Source: Planctomycetales bacterium (GTDB lineage Bacteria > Planctomycetota > Planctomycetia > Isosphaerales > Isosphaeraceae). Taken from it: DNA of 64,000 nt. Of the stretch, positions 53,581-62,460 are shown piece by piece. A program made the position numbers and the translations under genes. The notes under the pieces are model-generated. The model saw nothing but the letters and a program-made list of their open reading frames with translations. It ran no database searches and was not told where the DNA came from. Location of the stretch: contig DAIDHE010000093.1 of NCBI GenBank assembly GCA_027459775.1, forward strand, positions 18,884-82,883. Reading direction: 5' to 3'. Position 1 is the first letter of the stretch; each line of letters begins with the position of its first letter.

Positions 53581-55088
53581 TCAGCGAGCGAACTTCAGGC
53601 CCGGGTCGGTCGGGGGCGCGCTCACGAGCCGAAACGTGAAGTGGTCGGCGTCTTGCCAGTCAACCTTTCCCGCGAGTGCGCCGTCCTGGGTTCCCTTGGC
53701 CGCGAGGGTCAGAACACCTTCCGTGAGGGTCGATGCGCCCGCGATCGTTGTGGGCTGCTTGCCAGCGCCCGACACAACCCACCTGAAAGCGCCGCCGTCC
53801 TGGATCACGAGGGTGATCTTCGCGTCCTTGGCCGGCTCGGCCGTCCAGCTCCCGGCGAGCTTGCCGGCAACGACCGTGTCGCCAGAGGACGGCGCGGCCG
53901 ACGCGGGCGGGGCGCCGTCCGAAGGAAGGTAGTAGGCGATGATCTGGGCTGAGAGCGTGTCGCCCGGCTGGATTCTCACGACACTCTTGAGCTGCCCGAC
54001 GGCGTTCTCGACATGCCCCTGCGCCAGATAGTGATAGGCCAGAACAAAGTGCGCGTGAGCCGAGTCGGGGTTGGCCTTGACGCTGGCCTCCAAGGCTCGG
54101 AGCTGACATATGCAATTATCCACATTCGTATAAATACCGCTTAATGTCGTCCAGTCCCAGCCGGGTCCGACCGTCAGGACCGCGTAAAGCGGCTCGGCGG
54201 CCTGGTCGTACTTGCCCTGGGCAAAGTAAACGAGCGCGAGGAACTCATGCAGGCTGCGGTCGTTGGGCATCTGGGCGAGGGCCTGCTGGTCGAGCGCGAG
54301 GGCCTTCGGGTAGTCGCCCACCTTGAAGGCGTCGCGGGCCTGGTCGAAGGCCGCGGTCGACTGGGTGGCGACGGCTTGATAGGCGGCGCGGCGGTCGTGC
54401 TGATCGGCTGTGAGTAATTATAGGCCGCCGCCGACTGTTGCGGTGCGTTGCCAGGCTGAGCTGCATTTCCCGTCTGTGCGACGCCGCCCCCTCCGGAAGC
54501 AGCGCTAGTGTAGGGATTGTTGTAGCCCGAATAGCCCCAACCATACATTGGCGAGCCGGCGCCCCAGGCCCCAACGCCGCCATACCCGGCTCCGCCCCAG
54601 CCGCCGTAGTTGTTGCCGTTCCAGTATCCGTTGACCAGGCCGGGATGATACTGGTTGTAGAGGTTATTGTTGGCATAGCCCGCCCCGACGGCGGCCGCCC
54701 CGGCGTAGGAGTACGCCGAGCCCCCGTAGCGATTGGCGTAGCCCGCCCCAGCGGCCGCGCCGGCGGCCCCAGGGTGATCCAGGCCCTGGTTGCGATTGGC
54801 GTATCCCGCCCCAGCGGCCGCGCCCGTCGCGCCCGGATACTGCGAACGCGCGCCCGCCTGGCCCTGACCGCCCTGGGCCGAGCGATATCCAGAGCCACCC
54901 GATTGATTCGACATGTTCCGCGGCTGGCTGAACGAGGGCGATCCCCCAAACTCGCCTCGATTGCCGCCGCCATAACCGCCCCCGCGGCCGCTGCCATAAC
55001 CGCCCCCGCGGCCGGCAAGAAGGCCGGGCGGACCAACCAGAATCACCACAGCGACGCCTGCGAACACATTCGAATATGTGCGCGTCAT
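53581..55088 (-). pseudogene. exported Gly/Tyr-rich protein with TPR domain, split by a frameshift
   Basis: The 5' frame (55088 to about 54405) encodes a signal peptide (FAGVAVVILVGPPGLLAG) and a low-complexity region rich in Gly, Ala, Asn and Tyr with a repeated unit AAAGAGYANR (three copies, the third diverged). The other frame (about 54410-53581) starts inside DQHDRRAAYQAVATQ and encodes TPR-like helices (AFKVGDYPKALALDQQALAQMPNDRSLHEFLALVYFAQGKYDQAAEPL, AHAHFVLAYHYLAQGHVENAVGQL) and a beta-rich end (KLAGSWTAEPAKDAKITLVIQDG). One missing base near 54405-54415 (after SQP) restores a single protein of about 502 residues. Both halves have clean codon use, so a recent mutation or a sequencing error is likely. 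A 56-base gap separates it from the upstream gene. Confidence 0.8.
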
Positions 55089-55144
55089 GAAGTGAACCCT
55101 GTAAGAATGGAAATGGCGATGTTTCACACAATAGGAATATAACG

Positions 55145-56080
55145 TTACTTGCCGGGCTCGGGCGGCTTGCGAACCACGGTGAACTCGTCGATCCCCTCAA
55201 TGGCGGCGTTTCCCAGAGTGCGATCGACCGATTGCCAACTGATCCGATCCCTGCCCAGACGGGTGATGATATTCGTGGCTGACGCGGTTTGGCCGTCCTG
55301 GCGCGCGCCCTCAGCCTTGATCAGCCAGCGGTCGCCGTCGCGGGTCCAGTATCCCTCGCCAAAGCCCCCATCGGAGTCGAAGATCCAGGTCTTGAACTGG
55401 CGTTTCACCGCGTCCCAGCCGATCCGTAGCGTGCCGGAAAGGACAGGCTGGCTTCGGGTCTGCATGGTGAACTCGCGGATCAAGAAGTTGCCGTCGGCGC
55501 TCCACTTGCAGGTGGTTTTGACGATCGCGCCCTGGCTCTCGTTGACCCATTCCCCGACGAGCCATTCCAGCTCCTTCAAGCGGTCGTGGGGGCTCGAATC
55601 GTGGGCGAACCGGTCGTGCACGGCGGATTGCAGCCATTGGCCGTCTTGCCTGATGTAGACGGCGGTGAAACGGGTTGTCTCGGGCGCCCCGCCCTTGGCC
55701 GGAGTGATGGTGGACCGCCCTTCCTCGAGTGCCGTGTCGGGGCCAAGGAATCGCAGCGAGTCGACCTTGATCGCAATCGAGCAACCGGGGCTGGCGGCGA
55801 TCGACGCGGCAAGCTGGGCGCCGATCGCAGCGCGGCCTTCGATCCTCTCGCCTTGTTCGTCGACCACCAGCGCATCACTTGCGAATGTCGCCGCGGCCGC
55901 GGCGGCGTCTCCAGTGTTAAACGCCTTCGTGAACGCCGCCACCAGCGCGGTGATCGCCTTCTTGTCAGCGCCGCGGGCGGCGGCCGAAGCCGTCTGCTCT
56001 TTCCTCTCCGATTCCTGCGCGCCTAAAACGGGGCAAATCCCCAGCAAAAGCGCGGCCGGCAACCAACAAATGTGCCTCAT
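55145..56080 (-). CDS. exported NTF2-like (SgcJ/EcaC-type) protein
   Basis: 311 residues. Signal peptide (ICWLPAALLLGICPVLGAQ). Residues 35-155 are a SnoaL/SgcJ-type NTF2-like domain: ITALVAAFTKAFNTGDAAAAAATFASDALVVDEQGERIEGRAAI and FTAVYIRQDGQWLQSAVHD. The second half (165-300) is a beta-rich lipocalin-like domain of the DUF1579 sort: LEWLVGEWVNES, CKWSADGNFLIREFTM, IGWDAVKRQFKTWIFDSDGGFGEGYWTRDGDRW. Domains of this type bind small hydrophobic ligands; no enzyme activity can be stated. The ATG at 56080 follows AGAGGAG. It is first of a leftward unit with the TPR gene and the DUF4345 gene. Confidence 0.85.
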   Translation of the reverse strand: MRHICWLPAALLLGICPVLGAQESERKEQTASAAARGADKKAITALVAAFTKAFNTGDAAAAAATFASDALVVDEQGERIEGRAAIGAQLAASIAASPGCSIAIKVDSLRFLGPDTALEEGRSTITPAKGGAPETTRFTAVYIRQDGQWLQSAVHDRFAHDSSPHDRLKELEWLVGEWVNESQGAIVKTTCKWSADGNFLIREFTMQTRSQPVLSGTLRIGWDAVKRQFKTWIFDSDGGFGEGYWTRDGDRWLIKAEGARQDGQTASATNIITRLGRDRISWQSVDRTLGNAAIEGIDEFTVVRKPPEPGK

Positions 56081-56401
56081 TCCTGGCACTCCTCTCGAAT
56101 GTCTGAGGCGGTCACCTCGCGGTCGTGGTCCGCCGAACGCGGCTGATTGGAAATCATGAATGCATGCCGATCGGAGATTCGAGGACGGCGTGCAGCCCCT
56201 GGAATCCCCTACCGGCGCTCGAACTGCCGAGAAAACCCGACCCTTTGCGAATGATCGGGCGATTCGCTAACATTGTCGACGCCCATTCTCGGTTCAATAT
56301 CAACAGATCGTACGAATTGATGTCCATCCGAAAGGTGCAAGACGATCTGGGAGAACCTGGGGGGCCTTCCCGTTTCGCCCTGGCCTGCGTCTCGACCTCT
56401 T

Positions 56402-57390
56402 TTGCACAACGATCCGGACGAGATGAGCGCGCAATCGGCTTCCTGGGGGATCGAGCAGACGCAGCTTGGCCGAGGACGGTTTGAGGGAGGGACTCAGGCG
56501 ATTCACTCCGCACGGGTGCAGGTCAGCTACTCCCACCGCAGTCCCGGCCTGTTGATCCGCGGCCTGGCGCCCCGCGAGACGGTCGTCCTTTCCAGCATCG
56601 TCCTGCAGTCGTCGCCGATCAACAGGTCGTGCGCGCCGACGCGTGCCGCGAGATCGACATGCGCACGCTCGGTGGAAACAAACTGCTGACGGTCGCTGTT
56701 CACGCTCCTCTCTTCGAGACTCTGGCGCGGGCGACTCTGGGATCCGGCTTCTTGGACGACACGCTCGCGGACCGATTCTGTTTGCACGATGAGTGGTCTC
56801 GGCCTCGGCTCAACAGACGCTTACTCGCGCTTCACGACGCGGGCTTCACCCACCCCGAACGCATGAGCGATCCTGTCTACCGCCGAGACTGGGATAACCG
56901 GGTGGTGAGCGCTTGGCTGTCCGAAGCGACCGCGCCCGACCCGCGCGCTTCGGTAACCTCGAGTCGCCACGCCGCCCGGCTCGCCGAATGATTCCTCAGG
57001 GAGAATACCCATCGGTCGATCTCCATCGCCGAGCTTTGTCTCGAGACCGGCGTTGCGAAACGCACGTTGATGCTCGGCTTCCAGGAAGCGTTCGGAATGT
57101 CACTCGCCACCTATCACCGCCGGCTTCGCTTGAACCAAGCCCGCCGCCAACTTTTCCACTCCTCACCCCGCGACGTGACGATCGCCCAGGTCGCCCTCCG
57201 CTGGGGTTTCGAGCACTTCGGCCGGTTCTCCGTGGACTGTTCGGAGAGACGCCCTCCACGACTCTCGGGCGATGATTCGGCCCTCGATAAGGGCTCGGCC
57301 GCAGGGGACGCGTGCCAATCCCTGCCACCCAGCCGGGACCGAACCAGGCGGCTCCCGAGGTCGTCTCGGCCGAGTCGGATCATATTTTAA
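56402..57390 (+). pseudogene. decayed AraC-family transcriptional regulator
   Basis: Three pieces make one AraC-type protein. The first frame (56402 to about 56600) gives DPDEMSAQSASWGIEQTQLGRGRFEG and LLIRGLAPRETVVLSSIVLQ, typical of the N-terminal domain in planctomycete AraC proteins. A frameshift follows near 56600; the second frame runs ADACREIDMRTLGGNKLLTVAVHAPLFE to RLAE, then a TGA stop at 56989-56991. The same frame continues as the DNA-binding domain (SISIAELCLETGVAKRTLMLGFQEAFGMSLATYHRRLRLNQARRQL, VTIAQVALRWGFEHFGRFSVD). The last helix is corrupted. With one frameshift, one stop and a broken end it is probably inactive. The rest of the 56.1-57.5 kb gap holds nothing recognisable. 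Confidence 0.78.
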
Positions 57391-57507
57391 CGATTCTGGC
57401 GACATTTTGTTTCAGGCGATTGGGGGCGGTGCCGATAACTTTGCTGCCGACCCACGTCTCGGGCCTTGGTGGCCCATTGCACCAAAACATGCATGGGGAG
57501 CGCCAGA

Positions 57508-58875
57508 ATGAAGCACGGTCTGTACGCCCTGGTGCTTCTCCATCTCATGGCGGCCGGGTCGATGGCCCAGGGGTTGATGGCGCCGAGCGCGGGGCCGATC
57601 AATTCGGCGATGGCAGGTGCCTCGACGGCTGCGCCGGTCGAATTTGGTGGCAGCTATTGGAACCCAGCGATTCTCAGCAGCCTTTCCAGCCAAGAGGTCC
57701 TCATCGGCTCAGCGCTTGTGTTTCCCGACATCAATCTCCAGTCCACGATCCCATCACGGTCAATCCTGGGACTCTTCCCGACCACGACCCGCTCTGGCAT
57801 GTCGCGGAGCAGCAGCGGCGTGGCCTCGAACCTGGCGACCGGTTTCTCGTTCCGGCTGGACGACGAATCGCCCTTGACCCTGGGTTTAGGCGTCTTCGGA
57901 CTCGCTGGCGGCGGGGTGAACTTCGCGGGGAACTCTCAAACCCCGGTCCTGGCGCCGCACATGCCTCCCAGGTATTTCGGAGTCGGGCCAATCTACTCCA
58001 ACCTCTCGCTGTTATCGATCAACCCAATGGCATCTTATCAAGCGACCGATCGGCTCTCGATCGGCGGGGGTCCGGTGATCACGGCCGGGACGGTCAACTT
58101 CAACCCGGCTTTTTTCGCGCCTGGCCCCGGAAACCTTGGCCTGCCTTCATTCCCGTCCGCGACTAATTCGCATCCGTTCTGGGGTGGGGGATTTCAGCTT
58201 GGGCTCCTTTACGAGTTCAACGACGACTGGAACGTGGGGTTCTCGTACAAGAGCCCCGTCTGGCAGCAAAAGTGGAATTACAACGCGGCCACGAGCAATG
58301 GGTCGGCTCGTTCGATCGGCGTGCAGGCGTCGCTGCCGGCCATTTACTCATGGGGCATCGCCTACAAGGGAATACCCGGGGCGCTCGTCGACGTCGACCT
58401 CCGCTACATCGATTACCCGAACACCGAGCTCTTCGGCCCCAGCGTCGCAAGCGGCGGGCTGGGCTGGCGCGGCGTGTTCGCCGTGGCCACGGGAGCGCAA
58501 TACGCTCTCACCGAGAAAATGACCCTCCGAGCGGGCTATCTCTTCAACACCAATCCCATTCCCGCGCCCGCCACACTTTTCAACGTACAAGCACCAGCAA
58601 TAACACAGCATACGTTGTCCTTTGGTGCCTCCTACGCCGTCACCGAGACCGTCACGGCGTCTTTCGCCTGGGTCCACGGCTTTGACAATTCGATCCAGGG
58701 CCCCATCCTGCAAATCCCCGGATCATCCATCAAACTAACATCACAGGTTGACTCGATTTGGATGGGAGTGAACACGTCGTTCGGCGGAACCAAGAAAAAG
58801 CCGGCCGTCACGCCCGCGGCTGAACTCGCCCCAGTGCTCCCCCCTGAATCGGTCTCAGCCCCCAATCCCAGCTGA
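57508..58875 (+). CDS. FadL/OmpP1-family outer-membrane protein
   Basis: 455 residues with a signal peptide (ALVLLHLMAAGSMAQG). The body is a beta-barrel of the OMPP1/FadL/TodX type: SAGPINSAMAGASTAAPVEFGGSYWNPAIL near the start (the conserved Asn-Pro-Ala element), LGVFGLAGGGVNF, MASYQATDRLSIGGGP, WNVGFSYKSPVWQQKWNY, LRAGYLFNTNPIP and TASFAWVHGFDNSI. It should carry hydrophobic molecules such as fatty acids or aromatics across the outer membrane. GGGGAG precedes the ATG at 57508. It ends with a Pro/Ala-rich tail. It is next to the AraC remnant, which may once have regulated it. Confidence 0.88.
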   Translation: MKHGLYALVLLHLMAAGSMAQGLMAPSAGPINSAMAGASTAAPVEFGGSYWNPAILSSLSSQEVLIGSALVFPDINLQSTIPSRSILGLFPTTTRSGMSRSSSGVASNLATGFSFRLDDESPLTLGLGVFGLAGGGVNFAGNSQTPVLAPHMPPRYFGVGPIYSNLSLLSINPMASYQATDRLSIGGGPVITAGTVNFNPAFFAPGPGNLGLPSFPSATNSHPFWGGGFQLGLLYEFNDDWNVGFSYKSPVWQQKWNYNAATSNGSARSIGVQASLPAIYSWGIAYKGIPGALVDVDLRYIDYPNTELFGPSVASGGLGWRGVFAVATGAQYALTEKMTLRAGYLFNTNPIPAPATLFNVQAPAITQHTLSFGASYAVTETVTASFAWVHGFDNSIQGPILQIPGSSIKLTSQVDSIWMGVNTSFGGTKKKPAVTPAAELAPVLPPESVSAPNPS

Positions 58876-59036
58876 GTTCTTCCTCGTCTGAACCAACCTC
58901 TCGCCCCGAGGCGTCCAGGAATACCCTGCTCGAGTTCACCGAGAGTCGGCCTGGCGCTATAATGGCAGGAATGGACGATGAGTCGCTCGTGCCGTGGGCG
59001 ACCGTGGCACGCGAATGCAGGGTCATGGGGGGTGGA

Positions 59037-61211
59037 ATGAGCCAGGCTCGCTGCACGCTGGGGATTCCCGGGCTCGATTGCCCGAACGAGATCGAGACGC
59101 TCCGCCAAGCCTTGGCCGAGGAGCCGGGGATCGCGGGGCTCTCGTTCGACTTGATCCACGCGACCCTCACCGTCGATTACGACCCCGAACGCACCAGCCC
59201 CGAACGGCTCGCCGCGGCGATTGTCAAACGTTCCGGCCTGCGCGCCGCGCCCATCGGCACGCCCGAACCAGCGGCGGCGTGGTGGTCGCGAAGCGAACGG
59301 CTTGTCCTCACCGCGGGCTCCGGGACCGCGCTCGCGGCCGCCTATCTGGCCGCCTACGCCGCGCCTGCCCTCGGGATCGACTCGAGCCTCGCCCATCGGC
59401 TCTCGCTCATGGGCTTCGGGCTCGCGATCGCGATCGGCGGGATGGGCCTCTTTCCCCGCGCGGCCCGGAATGCGCTCCAACTCCGCATGGATATTGATGT
59501 ACTCATGAGTCTGGCCGTCATCGGGGCTGTCTGCCTGGGCGAATGGGACGAGGCGGCGACCGTGGCCTTTCTGTACGGCCTTTCGGAGCTTCTCGAATCG
59601 CTCTCGCTCGAGCGCGCCAGGCGCTCGGTACGGGCGCTCCTCGAGGTGGCGCCGACCATGGCCGAGCGAATCAACGAGGACGGCCAGGTCACGACCACTC
59701 CCGCGAGTGCCATCACACGCGGCGATCGGGTGCTGGTTCGCTCGGGCGATGTGATCCCGGTCGACGGCGTGGTGACGAAAGGGCGGTCGAGCGTCGACGA
59801 AAAAACCATCACTGGCGAGTCGATCCCAGCGCCCCGGGAGGCCGGCGATTTCGTACACGCGGGGACCGTCAACGGAGAGGGGACGCTCGAGGTGCGCGCC
59901 GATGGTCCGGTGGGCGATTCGGTGGTCGCGCGGGTGATCGACCAGGTGCGGTCCGCCCGGGCGGGCCGCGCCGCCATCGAGCGCCGGATCACGCGGTTCG
60001 CGGCGATCTATACGCCGATCGTCGTGGGCGTCTCGCTCGTGGTCATGATCGGCCCGTTGCTCGGAACGATTCTCACGTCCGGATGGACCGCGCTTGACGC
60101 GGCACTGGTCCGCGACTGGGTCAACCGCGGGCTGGTGGTGCTGGTGATCTCGTGCCCATGCGCACTGGTGATCGCGACCCCGGTCGCCATCGTGTGCGGC
60201 CTGGCCGCGGCGGCGCGGCGCGGCATCCTGATCCGGGGCGGCGAGTTCCTCGAGCAGGTCGGTCGCCTGAGCGCCATCGCGTTTGACAAGACGGGCACCC
60301 TGACCGCCGGCCGCCCCGACGTCGTCGAGGTCGTTTGCGCGGCAGGGGCGGGCGACCAGGACCGGCTGCTCTCGATCGCGGCGGCTCTGGGCGATCGCGG
60401 CGGCCACGTCCTGGGCAAGGCGATCGCCCGCCACGCCCGCGACCGCGCGCTCGCCGTCCCCGTCGCCGACGACTACCAGGCGATCCCCGGCCTGGGCGCG
60501 CTGGGCCGCGTCGAGGACGTCGAATACCATCTGGGCAGCCATCGCTATATCGATCAGATCGGAATGTGCGAGCCTGATTTTCATGATGAGCTCCACAAGG
60601 CCGAGGACTCGGTCGGATCGGCGGTCGCGGTTTCGGCGTCGTCCGGGCCGCTGGGATTCATTCGGTTGGCGGATCGGCCCCGGCCCGAGGCCGCCGGCGT
60701 CTTGTCCGAGCTCCAATCGCTCGGCCTGCGTACCGTGATGCTGACTGGCGACAACCAACGCACCGCCGCGGCCATGGCACGAGAGCTGGGATTGAGCGAG
60801 GAGCGGTCAGGTCTAATGCCCGCCGACAAGGTCCGTGCCATCGCCGAAATCGACGCCCACCACGGCCCCACCGGCATGGTCGGCGACGGTGTCAACGACG
60901 CGCCCGCGCTCGCCGCGGCCAAGGTCTCGATCGCGCTCGGCGGCGTCTCGAGCGGGGCAGCGCTCGAATCCGCCGACATCGTCCTCCTGGCTGACGATCT
61001 GGGCCGGCTGCCCTGGCTCGTCCGCCATAGTCGCAAGGTTCTCGCCCGCATCCGCCAAAACATCGCAATCGCCCTCACAATCAAGGCCGCCGTGCTCGTG
61101 GCGGCTCTGTTCGGCATGGCCAATCTCTGGATGGCCGTCGCTTCGGACGTGGGCACAAGCGTACTGGTCGTCTTCAATGCGCTTCGGCTCTTGCGCCAGG
61201 CCGACGCCTGA
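59037..61211 (+). CDS. P1B-type heavy-metal ATPase (Zn/Cd-type)
   Basis: 724 residues. An N-terminal HMA-like domain (1-70) has GLDCPNEI, i.e. one Cys in place of the usual CxxC. The transport core has the phosphatase loop (TITGESIPAPREAGD), the membrane metal site CPCALVIATP (about 372), the phosphorylation site FDKTGTLT (D417), the ATP-binding domain, the hinge MVGDGVNDAPALA (about 614) and a DVG element in the last helices, typical of Zn/Cd exporters (P1B-2). The nucleotide-binding HP dipeptide is HV here (GGHVLGKAI). It should export Zn, Cd or related ions from the cytoplasm. ATG 59037 follows a GGGGGG tract. Confidence 0.88.
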   Translation: MSQARCTLGIPGLDCPNEIETLRQALAEEPGIAGLSFDLIHATLTVDYDPERTSPERLAAAIVKRSGLRAAPIGTPEPAAAWWSRSERLVLTAGSGTALAAAYLAAYAAPALGIDSSLAHRLSLMGFGLAIAIGGMGLFPRAARNALQLRMDIDVLMSLAVIGAVCLGEWDEAATVAFLYGLSELLESLSLERARRSVRALLEVAPTMAERINEDGQVTTTPASAITRGDRVLVRSGDVIPVDGVVTKGRSSVDEKTITGESIPAPREAGDFVHAGTVNGEGTLEVRADGPVGDSVVARVIDQVRSARAGRAAIERRITRFAAIYTPIVVGVSLVVMIGPLLGTILTSGWTALDAALVRDWVNRGLVVLVISCPCALVIATPVAIVCGLAAAARRGILIRGGEFLEQVGRLSAIAFDKTGTLTAGRPDVVEVVCAAGAGDQDRLLSIAAALGDRGGHVLGKAIARHARDRALAVPVADDYQAIPGLGALGRVEDVEYHLGSHRYIDQIGMCEPDFHDELHKAEDSVGSAVAVSASSGPLGFIRLADRPRPEAAGVLSELQSLGLRTVMLTGDNQRTAAAMARELGLSEERSGLMPADKVRAIAEIDAHHGPTGMVGDGVNDAPALAAAKVSIALGGVSSGAALESADIVLLADDLGRLPWLVRHSRKVLARIRQNIAIALTIKAAVLVAALFGMANLWMAVASDVGTSVLVVFNALRLLRQADA

Positions 61212-61223
61212 TTCCGGGTTGGC

Positions 61224-62411
61224 TCAGAGCGGCGCCGCGTAGGGCTCGATCGGCGCGGTGTGGACGACCCTCTTGCTCAGCGATTGCAGCCGCTCTGTTT
61301 CCATCTCGACGCGCGTGACTTGCTCGGCCGTCGCCAGAATGTCGAGCGTCATCCGGGCTCGCCGGCGTGCGCCTGGCGGCAGCGTCGCGACCCGCCCGCG
61401 CTCCTTCTCAAACGGCCGCGGGTTGGGATAGTTCACGCCGGGCTCGAGCCCAGTCACATAACCATCGCGCAGGCCGCCGGTGTTTTTCCAGAGCGTGAAC
61501 GCCGGTAGCTCATCGAGCCGGTAGCGCAAGACGACGGCCTTGTCCCTCTCAGGGCTCTTGAGCATCGCCAGAGTCTCGCCGCTCGTGGGATCGGCGATCA
61601 GCTCTTGAAAGAACACCTCCTCGCGAAAGCCTGGTGTCGGCGGACGATAGACGTCGTGCTCGGCCAGGGCCGCCTGGGCGATCCCATCGCGCGGGACAAC
61701 CGCGCGGGAGGGCGCGACCAGCCGCGCGCCCTCGCCCAGAAACGGCGGCCCAAAATTCCAGTGGTAAAGGATCTGCATCTCGACGGGGTGATCCTTGAGA
61801 TTCACGAACTCGTCGCACACCTCGAGCCGGTTCGAGCCGGGGATGGTCACGACCCGCGTCTCCATCCGAACGCCCATTCCAAAGAGCCGGGTTTCGTCGA
61901 CCCGGCCCTCGACGACGATCTCGTGCGGCGGCTTGGGATCGATGTGGACGGCGACGTACGAGGCCGGGATGTTGGCGATCCGGCCGTGCAACCCGTGCGT
62001 CACGCCCGGCCCGCCCCCCGCGCGACGTTCCTCATAAGGTGCGCCATTGTTCTCGAGACCGCACCGCGCCAGCAGCTCGTCAAAACCGTCGAGCCAGCCC
62101 AGGCCGCCATTCGCCGCCAGATTCACGAGGCCGGGGTGGATCGGCCCATCGGTCACCGGTGAATCCCAGCCCAGCCGGTCGCCCCCGCACGAGCCGTTCC
62201 ACAGGCCCATCCCACGCGTCGGCACGATCGAAAACCGCAAGACGCCGTTGTCGACCACCACCAGATCGACCCCATCGCGACGCCCGCCCCGCAGCCGCTG
62301 CTTGGTCACGCGCCAGGGCGGCTCCTCGGCCAGCCCGATCGCCGTCGGATCCACGGCGAACGTCTCTTGCCAGACGTCGCTCGAGACGTCGGTCAGCACG
62401 AAAGTCGGCAT
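61224..62411 (-). CDS. DUF4432 aldose-1-epimerase-like protein
   Basis: 395 residues. Signatures: IVPTRGMGLWNGSCGGDRLGWDSPVTDGPIHPGLVNL, GLGWLDGFDELLARCGLENNGAP, THGLHGRIANIPA, LYHWNFGPPFLGEG, AFTLWKNTGGLRDGYVTGLEPGVNYPNPRPFEKERGRV. This is the galactose-mutarotase-like fold of DUF4432, which probably acts on a sugar or sugar-like substrate in the cytosol; the substrate is unknown. The ATG at 62411 has GGAG upstream, and the frame is open further. It converges on the ATPase gene and follows the monooxygenase gene by 49 bases, so the latter two may form one unit. Confidence 0.88.
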   Translation of the reverse strand: MPTFVLTDVSSDVWQETFAVDPTAIGLAEEPPWRVTKQRLRGGRRDGVDLVVVDNGVLRFSIVPTRGMGLWNGSCGGDRLGWDSPVTDGPIHPGLVNLAANGGLGWLDGFDELLARCGLENNGAPYEERRAGGGPGVTHGLHGRIANIPASYVAVHIDPKPPHEIVVEGRVDETRLFGMGVRMETRVVTIPGSNRLEVCDEFVNLKDHPVEMQILYHWNFGPPFLGEGARLVAPSRAVVPRDGIAQAALAEHDVYRPPTPGFREEVFFQELIADPTSGETLAMLKSPERDKAVVLRYRLDELPAFTLWKNTGGLRDGYVTGLEPGVNYPNPRPFEKERGRVATLPPGARRRARMTLDILATAEQVTRVEMETERLQSLSKRVVHTAPIEPYAAPL

Positions 62412-62460
62412 GATGGGGTCTCCAGGGCAATGGCCCGAGTTGGGCTTTCTTGGTGAAGGG

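Noticed and set aside
58632..60758. 708-codon open frame on the minus strand
   Set aside because: Antisense to the metal ATPase and the end of the FadL-like gene; Arg/His/Asp-rich translation without domains.
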